Part shown: positions 10,902 through 22,722 of the stretch, in pieces | Position numbering within the stretch: position 1 is the first letter of the stretch | Layout of the letters: every line of letters begins with the position of its first letter | Source: Perkinsus chesapeaki | Lineage: Eukaryota; Perkinsozoa; Perkinsida; Perkinsidae | NCBI GenBank assembly: GCA_013115145.1 | Contig: JAAPAO010000326.1 | Coordinates: 1 to 39,327, forward strand | DNA length: 39,327 nt | Direction: 5' to 3' | The notes under the pieces: model-generated | Database searches by the model: none | What the model saw: the letters and a program-made list of their open reading frames with translations, nothing else | What the model was told of the DNA's origin: nothing | Made by a program: the position numbers and the translations under genes

Positions 10902-11328
10902 CATATCTCAAGTTTCCGAATGGCGGAATGTGTGTCGAGCTGTTAATATATCAAGTACTGCGGCGAGCGAAACCTGTTAGAGCGATCAATGGTGCTGCCG
11001 AAATATTGCTACATTCACAGCGGTAATAGTAATAATATCCTGTAATGGTCATATTGATATTGACTGGGATGGTAGTAATACCAGCAGTAGCTTAGCATTG
11101 ATAGTTCATTACCTGCTTGTATGTCATGACAACACCGTCACTTAAGATAACGCCGAAGACCTCATCGCTCAGGAGCAGCTCCGCAGGTGCTTTATAGCAA
11201 TTAAGTTGTTCACAGCCTAGAATACTGCTTCAGGCTTCTCAGCCTCGAAACGGACAGATGGTTCGCCGAAAAGTGATAAAGTTAAAAATAGCAAGGTGGT
11301 AGGTCGTCGAGCTTTATAGTATCTCGCA
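10902..11328. other. Spacer after the lipoate ligase gene
   Basis: No long frame. Short plus-strand stretches such as EDLIAQEQL near 11150 could be exons of the coiled-coil gene suggested downstream, but none is secure. Confidence 0.35.
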
Positions 11329-12612
11329 TTCGGCTGAGCTGCTGGCTAGCAGCATTCATCTAGAGGAATCATGTAGCAAAATGCGACCAAACTTGACAAA
11401 CCTGGTGTCATATGGCAGGAGATTCTTTAAGCTAGCTGACAATTCGACCGTTTGATGAACTTTCTCGGAAGTTGCTGTCTAGTTTTTCACTGGGAACATG
11501 TACCCCTCTAAAGGAACTCTCACCGTTATCGCCACTCAGCACTGCCGCGCTAGCACAAGCATCAATTACTAATAAGAATGCAAGGCTTCTCTGTGTTCCA
11601 GTCTCGCATCATCCTCAGACAACTGCCTCCGATATCCGGTATCTGAAGAACGCCCTCGCAGCGCGAGACTTGGAGCTATGCGATCAGACTCGGTTATCAG
11701 CTCCAGATCGCCACGCTAATACAGTGTGTTGCAGATACGCTGGCATGTCCCCGGCTGTAGCAAGTGAGGCCATCGCAGCGATTATAATGAAAACAAGAGG
11801 AGTTAAGGAACGACTTGGACTAACAATGTTTGAAGTATTCCTTCTCGCGGAGTAAGCCAGAGAGTTAGTTTTGTCAGGTTAAGAATTTGCAGTTAGCAGT
11901 TAGCTCATCTCGCAAAACGAGTGCAGAGGATGAGGTGGGCATCGAAGCCAATGCTTCTTGGTCACTCCTGCCTCCTCAGGTTGATGGAAATCGGTTGAGG
12001 ATATTACAGGATGAAATCAACACTCTTCGAACTGAGGTGTGTTCCAGGCTTACATGTTGCCGCGCTCTTCATTTGATTCTACTCTTGTTGAAATAGCTGT
12101 CGCAGTGAATACGGAATTATAACTCGAGTACGGCCTTAACAACGCGCAGCAATGAAAAGCATGTAATCATAAACTCGCCTTCCACTGGAGGGGCTCACTT
12201 GAAGTAATCAATGACTTAACCCGAAAACTGGAAGACTACGCTTGTCTGAGGCACATAAGAGCTCTTCAAGTTTGACGTCTGTCGACCGGATATAATATAT
12301 CTAACTGATAGACCATCAGTGAGTAGTGAACCTCTCACTTTCGCGAAACCGCACGATCGACGTGACAGTACTTAACCATACTTGCGCCCAACTCTAATCG
12401 AATGAAAAGATGCTTGAGAAACGATCACGACTTTAGCTTTTTCATTTACCTGCTCTTTGGAGGTGGAAATTTGACGATTATGAAGTGCAATTGGGTTTGT
12501 ACGCCGCAGAATCATTAGCGTGTTAACATACGCAGTTTCTCAGAACAGCCAGCTCGAAGAGGAGCTTCGGCTCATAGCTGCCCGGCATGCTGACCCGTCA
12601 CCATTATCCTAG
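11329..12612 (+). CDS. Possible exons of an unidentified coiled-coil protein
   Basis: Several short plus-strand open stretches here have helix-forming, charged text bounded by GT/AG signals: ELLASSIHLEESCSKM near 11330-11403, DIRYLKNALAARDLEL at about 11632-11680, LRILQDEINTLRTEV at about 11995-12040, LEVINDLTRKLEDY at about 12199-12250, and NSQLEEELRLIAARH at 12543-12590. The heptad-like spacing suggests one coiled-coil gene with many small exons. I could not close a continuous splice chain and recognise no family. The start, stop and gene membership of each stretch are inference. Confidence 0.35.
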
Positions 12613-15600
12613 CTACAACTAATCGTATTATGTTTGTAACTTTCCAACACATTCAACTTGATTTGAGTAACACCGAGTAACTAACACCGACACCGAGGAA
12701 ATCACGGAAATGAAAGGCAAAGGCTTGAAGAGGTCGAAGCTAATCAAACCACTTGCGAATCTTCGGCTGCGGCGTTGGGTTCCAACTAACAACGACTCTC
12801 GATTGAAAATGGCATCGTCGATAAGCAATGCCCCGGACAGGACTGTATATGGATTGGGACGTATTATCGGATCACCAGTCAGAACTCTTGATTACCACTT
12901 ACTACTCGACGGTTTCGTATCCTGCTTGGATGAGATGCTACTGGGGATGGGTCCTTTCAGAGGTAAGTCAATTCCACGGGGAGTGCAATCGTGCTCGTGA
13001 AGCCCCTTTCGAGGGTACTTCAAGATGATTCGCAACGTACACACAAGTTGTGGTTTGCAACCGTGCAAGGCTTGTTCGTTCAATGACAGTGAAGATAAAA
13101 CAACAACAGTAGACTATAAAGGTCACCTAAACTGGGTAGCTTGGACCATACGGTGATACCGGCAGGGCTGTATTGCAAAAAGTCCTTCGAGTGTCCGACA
13201 TTAATACAAACGAGTACCGAAAGACCTTGAGTATATTGTGTGAACTGATTATGGCGCAACAACAGTACAATGACAACTTCATTATATGCGATGGAATCTT
13301 CACAATAATAATCATTACTCAGCAGAGGATCCTCCAAGCCAGGCGATTTGAACGTCAATCTGAACCAATAACATATACGATTCCACGGCCTGCGGCGGAG
13401 CGATGGGAACATTTTCACCTCGTCATCTTGGCCTGATTCAGCATAGCGTCCGGTAACGAGACCGAGTGGTACTATATGAAACCTGCACGTCCCTACCTAC
13501 GCTCGAGCTCTGAGCCACGGCTTACCTGAGCCCGGGCCCGGACAGGAGGTTACGGGAGGATATCTCAACTTTATCGGATGCAACCTCTGCATTGTTCAAC
13601 ATAACATGAAGAGTGCAACTCACCGAACCACTAATGCGGGGAGCTTCAACATCAAGCGCCAAATCGACTTCTATCTGGTATGCGAACTAGAAGGCTTTAT
13701 TATCTCAATCCTTTACACGACTGGAGCTTCCTGTCACGGAGAAGGTGTCATTTGAAGACGGGCACGCTGATGAAACTCGCGAGATGAAAAATATGCCACC
13801 GTAGTCAGATGGCTCGCATAAGTAACTGTGATAGAAAGAATATGAACAGAGACGATAATATTGCCAACGGCAGGCCTACCCAAAATATTTGGTTGCACCG
13901 TAGTTGACGCCAAAGAAGACTTTATGCCTCTTTAGCCAGTATTCCTCATGTGGCTGACTTAACGTCAATCTTATCTTATAGTTCCCCGCGGCATCAAAAG
14001 GCTCTTGTTGAAGGGCTGCCTAATCGTTATATAAAAATACGACTTGGAGAATACGAAGGCTCGAGAAGACGGACTTGTCCTTTTGTGAGGGTTAAGGAGT
14101 TGCTCATCTCCAACACTCTGTTGCTCTCTATAAGCGCGAATCTGCGCAGATGACTCAGCTTCGATCCTTGTGATATGACCAACGCACACGAACTCGTCCT
14201 GAGGTTCGACAGCTTCTTTTTCAGAAGGCGCCCCCCGATCAGTGCCGGCCAATGACAACATGTCCTATTGGTGAGTTTCATCATCAATACTAAAATACAA
14301 GTGGCATGACCTCCTCTTTAAACCGGTGAGATCTCGGCAGCTTCCTATGTACTATATCTTGTATATCTGACATGGTGCTTGCCTTGTCAGAATTTCAGTT
14401 TGCCTTTTACTTCCCGCGGTCCACTGAGGCTTCCCGCGATTAGCTATTCCAGGCTTCCGTGTGTCCCCGCTCGAAGGTTCTTCTCTGAGGTAATTGAAAT
14501 ATCCCATCTTACTGCGAGAGAGTAGCGAAGCACCGCCGAAAGACTAAAATTGGCTGAGAACAGTTCGTATTGACATCGTCGGCGTTACGGACTACTGACC
14601 AGCAAGCGATATTGCAACGGTAAAACAGGCATAGTAGGAGTAGTAACAGGATGCTTGGTAAGAACCGATCGGATATAATAGTGTGCATTGCGACCGGGAA
14701 GTGCCTGATCTGGCCAAGTTCACATAAAATGTTCAAGGAGGATTATTTTATCAGTAATTTACTATTATTTGTACTGTGCCATCACGTGTAGGCTATCAAC
14801 CGATAAAACAGTACCGCACAGAGGGGAAGCCATCCACGGCGAAGTAGAGCACTTCCCTTGTTAAAATAATAATAATGACTCAGTCATGAACATTTTCTTC
14901 TCACCTGTAGCACCGAAGCAATCTGGTCATCTCTTGTTTGGACTTGTCGCCGTGAGAATTCCATCTTTCGGCCAAAACTAATATCTCAGACTCGCTCACA
15001 ATTGCAAGACTGTCAGAATCCAGTATCGCCTCAACCTGCTCGATGCCAAGTAATAGCAACTTTCCAGGCAGCGGAAGGCCTTATGAAAATTCACATGAAT
15101 TTCTCTAAATCGGTGAAGAACTCCACAGAAGGGAACCTTCCACTTTCACAGTTCCATCTGGGAGCTCCGACTATCGCGGAACCTAGACCTGTGAATCGTC
15201 ATCCGCCGTTTTCTCAGCGAGGTTCAGAGGTAGAGTATTTCTACGCCGCTGTAAGGTATACAACCATGGAGGGATTATTCTTCATTATTGCCAAGTCCCA
15301 GCCAAAAGTCGATCTCATGTTGAAACAGCAGCGCCCTACTAGATCGACGTTTAAGCTCGACCATCTGCCGTCCTTGGTCACAGCTCGGTATTGTTTCCGG
15401 TCGCTGAGTGTTTCGATAATAACGCGTCTGACAAACGACTGAGGACGGACTTCGGATGTGACGCAGACCACCTTAATTTGTCGGCAAATAGTTTCTCTTC
15501 TATTTTACCAATGTAATGTTCTAGCTGATAGAAGGCATCAGCGAAGGGGCCCATCCCGCACTCTGGCGCGCATGACGATCGAAACCATCTCAAGCACTTC

Positions 15601-16067
15601 TCGAAGAGGGTGTCGATTGAGTACCTTCCGGTTCGGGGTATTAAGGATTTCTACTGCTCTCCAGCTCAGAGAAAGAGCTTTAGCACGCCGATCAGCGATT
15701 ATCGAAATTTGTTACGAAGTCGCACCAACTTTATATTCAAGTTCATGAAATCGTCGGCCACTTGAACTAATGGAGCACTGGGATGTTAGTAAGTCCCGAA
15801 GACCGTTGGTCCATCTTGGTATGTGCTCTGACTTGGTGACGATGTTAAACAGGAAAGATATTCTGAGGGGCGGCATGCATTGGCTTACTTCTCAGCGAGA
15901 AGGAATATGTCTTTTATATTACGGACCTAATCAGGTCAAATATACTTCGATGGCGAAGGCAGCTCACTTTCTCTCGTCTCTCTGCCTCAGTTTGGTTTGG
16001 CATCTCATCGAAGTAATACATCACGTCACAGTAAATGAATCGTAAAATCTAATTAGCTTTTCACCAG
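12613..16067. other. Unresolved stretch, scattered short frames
   Basis: Open frames of about 60-150 codons occur on both strands (for example plus 15002-15442), but none resembles a known protein and none has clear splice partners. It may be introns and small exons of a large plus-strand gene running from about 11300. Confidence 0.3.
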
Positions 16068-16253
16068 ACCATCAGAGAAGAATGTGTGCTACTTCTACGA
16101 ATTGCTCGTATGTCCCAAATGGAACCTCGTAACGCTCGGCTAACGCGAAACAATCAGGTCTCTGGACTGACCCTACAGCTCCAGCAATCTAATGCAAATC
16201 CGAGCGGGTCCTTTGAGTGGGCCATGACGGGCTCACATCGGACTTGCTGCTGA
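16068..16253 (+). CDS. Candidate exon, coiled-coil-like
   Basis: Open from an acceptor-like tttcaccag to TGA at 16251. The text includes TIREECVLLLRIARMSQ and GLTLQLQQSNANPSG, helical and Leu/Gln-rich, similar in style to the candidates at 11329-12612. Possibly a later exon of the same gene. Confidence 0.3.
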   Translation, partial: TIREECVLLLRIARMSQMEPRNARLTRNNQVSGLTLQLQQSNANPSGSFEWAMTGSHRTCC

Positions 16254-18786
16254 TGCCTGGGCCAAACAGAGACAGAGATCTACCTGCCAGCCCGTGGAGG
16301 GTCGCAAAGTCCGATCTGAGGAGTGCAATGAGTAAGTTGATGACACATTACCGGCATGGAAGCCGAGCGGAAGCTCGAGTGCTGCCACATGCATTTGTCG
16401 GTGAACAATACAGTGACAATCACAGTGTAGGTAAGCGTGCTCTTATAAGCTGTAGAAGGTGTTGGACTATCAACTTACGCTGTTTAAGACATTACTTCTC
16501 CACAGTGACTGTTGTCAAATACACCAAGCATCATTTTCAGAGAGATATGGATTGCGGCCGGGTTTTGAACCGACTTAAAGACTACAGCTTTAGTAGCATT
16601 TAGAGAGAGGCCGACAGATGTACGAGCACTATGTACCAGGGCCAGTCGCATCTTAGTTCCTTTATTTTCGTTGTGGAACAGATTGCAAGCGGAACGTCTA
16701 GGTGTAATTCTGATTCATTGAGATTAACGGTATGGCTAGATGGGATGGCTCTCATCGCTTACTGAGAGAACTTGGAGAATTTGATATCCTTCAGAATATG
16801 CTTTCTTGTTTCGGCCGAGTTTAGTATAAAAGTCTGAGGAAAACCACAGTTGGTCACGTCAGTGTAGGAAGTGGCTGTCTTGAGGCACATAGTCAATCAG
16901 ATGGCGCCGTCTTAATCAACTGCTTAAGTACATACACGTGCGAGATGGGTATTCTTAAGCACGGTGGTCTGAACTATCGCACGTTTAGTCAAAGGCTTGC
17001 TTCCTTCTTTTGCCGGAAGTCGGACCACCATCACACGCTCGTGAGACAGCTTCTTGGTGGTTCTTAGGGACCGAACCAACTGACATTTCCTTCAGTCCTT
17101 CCACATCGAGGCTCCCAGCTCATGAAGATTGGAGCCGATATGAGATGAATCATTCGCATGAGGCTATCAGATTTTCAAGAGTTCCCAGAAGAGCAGCACT
17201 TGACATTTGTCATTGCCCAGAGAACAAATTTACTGAAAGGGTTTCTATAACGGGATCTCCACATTAGGAGAGCTACAAATCGGTACTGATCCCGACGACC
17301 AAACCTTGCCAAGATGCACAGCTATCATTACGCCACTAGTGACATATAACGGCTTATGATCGCTCAAGTCATTGACGATATGACCGGCTCACCTCGTGAC
17401 TCATTATAGGTTCATCGATGGGTATGCTGGGCGGCAAAGGATGCCCTTTCTTTCTGATTTGGTGTAGAAATCCTCCACCTTTGGCCAGCAACACCACCGA
17501 GTGGCACCTGTGGCGGCCACTTTTGAGCATTGTTACCACAAACAATAGCAGTTGATAATGCGGCGCACCCTACGTTTATCATAATGCCCAGCGTATAATT
17601 TATATTGCAAAGAGGATATTTTTCTACAAAAAGGGAGTGAGAGAAGCGGATCTGAGGCGAGTAAAGTCGGCAACCCTGTTGGATTAATTGTGAGTGAGAC
17701 GACCGCAGAAGGCTCACCTGAACATAGGCCCATTCCTAATTTGGAATCCTACATCACCGCTGCATGTTTCTTGGAAGATTTCCTGGCGAGCACTTGGTAT
17801 AAAAATGACCACATTTGTCTACTATGAATAGCTTAGCCTCGGCAGTCGCCTCGGGGGACTCCAGGCTCCCTGCCAGCGATGTTTTGTCGGTCGGGTCGAA
17901 TTTTTTTCCTGGCGAGGCCATCAGCTGCTGGAACATGATCTTACCTGGGAATAGATGTCCGAGGTTGGGGCGGATGAAAGAAAATATTTCACACAATAAC
18001 AACATTGGAGAAGACTCTGTCTTGAATCGGCTGCTTCTGGAGCATCCTATTCCACTATGCTTGGGCGACTGCCCATCCTCGAAGAATATGTGGCTTGAAG
18101 GTCGAGGTATGTTACAAGTGCGGAGGAGATATAATAGAAAATACGCTACTAGACCAGGGAGCAACTTCGCTTGCATTCCCGCAGCTTTCCGCATTCGCGA
18201 AATTATTCGCGGTATCCGAATCCCGCTAGGTCCTTTATCTAAATCCTTTATCGTTCAAGTGTTATTTTCTGACCAACAGAGACGCTTAGATTATTGCTTG
18301 TAGCATTTATCAGGACTATTACGGCTCCTGTTAGTCGTATATTAACTTAGCCCGATTGCGGCTTACGTTCGCTTTCAGGAAGGGGTGTTTGCGTTTCGAC
18401 ATATACGCGCTTGCTCTCACCAGTCGGGGACAGTGACATTACTCTCGGTAACAATGCTGACATGCTTGACCATCGATCGGAGTGTGTTTGGGCCGAAAAT
18501 GCATCACTTGAGACAAGTTATCAATGCGTGCTATTTGATCCGACTTCAAAGATAAACAATCATGAGCTTTATCGCCTAGAGCAGTACGACTGAGGTATTG
18601 ATGTTAGATGATTGAGTCCTGACCATCCCCCGGAAGACTCCTCAACTTCTTCTTTTTCCAGCGGCTTTAAGTGGTTCAAGCAGTAACCATTGAAGCACTC
18701 AACAAAACTACTTCCACCGAGAAAACATTCTTACACATACTTTCATACTTCTCATAGAGTTGAGTTCATCTTATCGCACTGCTCAT
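16254..18786. other. Unresolved stretch with one longer open frame
   Basis: The longest open frame is plus 17815-18303 (162 codons), overlapped by a minus frame at 17754-18194. Neither has recognisable motifs. Around 16551-16600 an antisense tRNA 3'-half-like sequence (gccgggttttgaaccgac) resembles the intronic F6 copies. Confidence 0.3.
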
Positions 18787-21700
18787 TCACACCTCATCAT
18801 CAAAGTCAAAACCAAAGATATCATCAAGCCTTCGACCCTACAAAGAGCAGCTCAGGTTGACCCCTCTTTCGAGCCCTACACTAGGCTGACTGCCCCCATT
18901 GGGCGCAGTGGAGTTGATCGGCGATAAGGTCGTAGTCGTAGTGGTTGTAGTTGTGGGCTCACGCAATTGCGTCCACTTTTCGTATGTCACAAAGCGTGGT
19001 ACGAAGAAATATGGCTTGTCCTCCGGACAGGTGCTGGCAATGACAGATATGCGAGTAGTATTTTCAGTCACGTACCGTTGTTTAACCGTGGCGTCGTATA
19101 ACGAATCGACATAGAAGCCTGGCATGCACCAGCAGACCTGTCGTTTATGATACCAATTTAGTGGACACCATTCTGGTGGGGCCTTGTCGGTGTACCCTGA
19201 CAGGCAAGCAACTCACCTCGTGGCACACTCTAAAAGTGTCTTTCAATTGAATATATTGATTCACGATCGTGTTCTTATTCAGAATTATATCCCTTTTTGC
19301 GGGACTTGAGATCTCGCCACTCGCCATTCTGGAGTCAGTGAGTCACTTACGAAGGTCGTTAGTACAACTAAGCTTTCATTATTCATGCGGTAGACTGCTG
19401 CCTGCTCACATGCCGTGTAAATTCAACTGCACTGTTAATGACGATATACTAATTTTGGAATGATTACAAAAAATGAGTCATGAAGGTCTCAGAGGCCATC
19501 AGAGCTAGCCGAGTTGATATTGGTTGCGAACTGCGGACTTACCGCCAAAATATTTGCCTTCTTGAAAAAGCTGTCCAAAAGTGCACGTTCTTTAGAGGGG
19601 TCACTCTCTCTGTGTTGAGCCTAATTCATCCCACCTTCTATTGATGGGAGAATTCATTATATGTCGTTTTTAAAATCGATTACTTTATAAATATTATTAC
19701 TGTTTTATATTGATACGATTAATTTGTTTATGTATTAATACTATAATACTAAATTATACAATTTATATATTATCATTCTTCTTGTATTATTTTTGGAAAT
19801 ACTGTTCGATCTATCGATACTGCTGTTGTTTCTTACAGGCCAAAGCTCGCCAAGTAGTAGTGTTTCTGGTGCACTCTTTGCTCAGTGGTGGTCCATGAGG
19901 TGGCAGAGCTACATATTCAGGTCTCTTCTCGAAGCACCTAAGGGCCTTTATCAGCAGCAGCAGCAGCAGCAACACTTCGTTAAGTCACTTGCTTACAGCC
20001 AATCTCGATCCTTATGACCATGTTTGTTCCCGTCATCACCTGGGTCCATCATACAGTCTGAAAGGATACGCACATTCGCCTCCTCCTCATCATCAGCATG
20101 TCAATCACGCTTGATAGTTTAGATCGCGTTTAAGGTAGACTGAAGCGAACTGAAGGCAGGCCGCCGTCGCCATAATAATAATAATAGGCAAGGACTTGAG
20201 CACTGGACTCAACAGGAAGTGCATCTCTACTTCTACTGGAACATAATCCATCCCTCAGTAGTTTGGTTCGACTGTTACGAATAAGTAAAGAAGTTATGAT
20301 TGTGCGAGTAGACAATATCCTCTCTAGCGCATCAACGAGAGTCAAGTATGAATCCACCAGTGCCGAATTCTGGTCATCACAGACGTCGGCGTGTCATTGA
20401 GCAACCATGGATACCCCTACCGGTGGGATAGATGGCCACCGAGAATCTCGGAACAAAAGCGGAAAGCGTCCCATTCCAGTCATAGGAATGGTACTACTTA
20501 AAGTTAGTGCTTTTACGTTTGATAGTACAACGTAATGTATCTTTGGATTGCAGGCTCCGAAGAGTTCGGCAAAAATGATTCCCACATCGAAGAAGACCGT
20601 CTTACTGTATTTCCAAGGGGACGCTCTGAACTCCGCCTTCTTTTGGTGCTTCTCGTGAAGTCTGATACAAAATCTGAAAAAAACATTCAGATGAAACAAC
20701 AGAGTCGATGGTTGAACGGACAATCCCAGAAAGTGTCACTTATTCCAATACGTTCGGCATCCCTCCCATCTGCGCACTATAAATATTTTGATGAGTACCA
20801 TTGGGCGGTTTCATGCGTCACCTTTTACATCCAGCACACCTTTAGATCCTATACTGTCCCATGGGCTCCACCCGACAGTGCTGCCATTCAGATGCTTTGG
20901 ATTTCACTGTTTTCTCAATCAATGCATTCCCAACTCGTTCAACATTGAATAATATAGATTCAAGTTTGAATAGTCCTTGCCCAGCTGTTAATTTCCTTCG
21001 ATGTATAGCGTGTGAATCTCTCACCTATAAATAGGTTCCTTTGTTCCTCCTCTATAATGCTTAGCATCTTCCCATTCCCCCGGTTTGCACTCTATAATAT
21101 ATTTATGGAAGTCCTTATCCTTGTCCCGCACAAAGCCTCCTCGATCGACTGCACCTCTACCGTTGGCGTAGGGCGTGTAATCGACATCCTGCGAGGCTTT
21201 CCTCACCGCGTCCTCCCCTAAAACAAACTCGATCGAATTTTCTGAATACTGCGCGAACAGAGCTGCGTCCTTCACACCGTTGATGTGAACGTTTTTGCTA
21301 GAGCCCATCTTAGCCCATTGCTGGAAGTGATGATACCGATCGGGATACGCAGAGGTTCAATACGGCGTGTAGTCGGGCAACTGTATACTTCCACCACCAA
21401 CATGACTCAGAAAACAGGTTTCGTTTTTGATCGAAACCTGCTGGAGCTTGAACTTTAATTTTCATAAGTATAAGATATGAAACGGTTGATCGACTTGGGC
21501 CAAAAAACATAGGCAAGCACGAGATGTTTTCAGAAGACGCCCTCGCTGCTCCAAGAGCATGTTTCAAAAGTCGAGTTAGATCTCCTTCGCCGCCTTAGGA
21601 ACACATTCATATCGGGCTACAACCATAGTCTTTATGCGAGACTCATTCGAATATGCTTATTCCCTATGTGAGTTATTAGCCTACAAAGACTCACTACTAG

Positions 21701-21871
21701 ATGAGGGATCCTAAAAAAGCGTATAAGAGTTGGTACCAAATTGCGTGGTTTGGATACCCATTGGGTGTTTGGCTTACACATCCTCTCATTGCCCTTCGCG
21801 TACAGAGGAGCTTTCACTTCTACAAATAGGCACCAGACACCAGCAACGTGAGCAATCAAAGCAAAGTGCAT
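18787..21871 (-). CDS. Secreted cysteine-containing protein, paralogue B
   Basis: Minus-strand exons 21871-21758, 21308-21025, 20673-20606, 19196-19076 and 19033-18838 join in frame to 260 residues. It starts MHFALIAHVAGVWCLFV, a likely signal peptide. The body has PYANGRGAVDRGGFVRDKDK, YRGGTKEPIYR, FCIRLHEKHQKK, then PPEWCPLNWYHKRQVCWCMP and TCPEDKPYFFVP, ending in a Thr-rich stretch. The next gene on the same strand (22723-25165) is a clear paralogue with the same intron positions and phases. No known domain is recognised. Unlike the paralogue it lacks a C-terminal membrane helix. Removing a possible 42-nt intron near its end would bypass the TAG at 18838 and extend it to a TGA at 18787. 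The choice of first exon is the weakest part. Confidence 0.65.
19034..19075 (-). other. 42-nt intron of paralogue B
   Basis: On the minus strand it starts gtacgtgact and ends cattgccag, joining ...ATVKQR to TCPEDK in phase 2. The paralogue has a 442-nt intron at the same place. Confidence 0.7.
19952..19972 (+). repeat. (CAG)n microsatellite
   Basis: Seven or so cag triplets inside a long minus-strand intron of paralogue B. A short ata/taa triplet run lies nearby at about 20171-20186. Confidence 0.75.
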
Positions 21872-22722
21872 TGACGTTACAATCGCTGAAATGTGCCCGA
21901 TTAGTCATATCATTCTATCTCTGCGCATCTCTGACGGCCTAACTCAAATGGACTGGGTGAGCGAAAATGAGCCACAAGCATTATACATGGTCGAGGCTGA
22001 GGTTTAGAAATTAGCACTGAACCGGAAGCAAGCAATTAGCAGTTTAACTTGATAAAATACTGTCCTATTCAGATAACCATACAGCAACAAAAGGCTCGAT
22101 CGACAACGTGTCGCGACGTTTCGTCGAGCTGCAGTAAAATATTTTCTAACAAACTCTTATCTGCGCACTCCGACCATTAAGCAATATACATTTACGAGGC
22201 TCAATGATGAGCCCCACTACTAAAGATTATCTTTCGTATTATATACACTGTAAATTTATATTCTACATTATAGGTGTTGTGTTCTTTTAGTTCAGGCCCA
22301 CCACCAGTAACTTTTTATTGCGAATGAGTCAGGACTCGAGACTCATACCATTAGCACATACTATACTAGTATGTATAATGTAAATATAATAACAATGATG
22401 GTGGTGGTACTGCAATAACAGATCCACGAACCCTACCAATTCCTCCCAACTACGACATAGGTATCCTAAAAGTCTTATTATTACAAAACATTGTAATAAA
22501 CGACGAAATTGTACAGTAGATCGGTTTTCTGTAGAGAAATGTGATAAGACTACGACAGCATTAGGAATTGTTACTTATTCGCAAAGATACGTATTACACG
22601 CTTAAAGACTATAATAGCGATTTGGATTCGTAAAAGAATTACATTAACAAAACAAAACCAGAAGCGCTCCAGAAATAACAATGTGAACACTTCACACTTT
22701 CAAAATAGCGGCAGCAGCTCCC
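21872..22722. other. Spacer between the two paralogues, AT-rich
   Basis: No protein-like frame. It contains simple A/T-rich sequence and short ggt runs (about 22397-22408). It presumably holds the promoter of paralogue B and the 3' end of paralogue A. Confidence 0.45.

Noticed and set aside
17754-18194. Minus-strand frame with an apparent signal peptide
   Set aside because: It overlaps a longer plus-strand frame, lacks splice partners, and shows none of the motifs of the neighbouring minus-strand family.
20535-20948. Plus-strand frame of 137 codons
   Set aside because: It overlaps antisense the conserved minus-strand exon 20673-20606 and introns of paralogue B, and has no protein-like signature.
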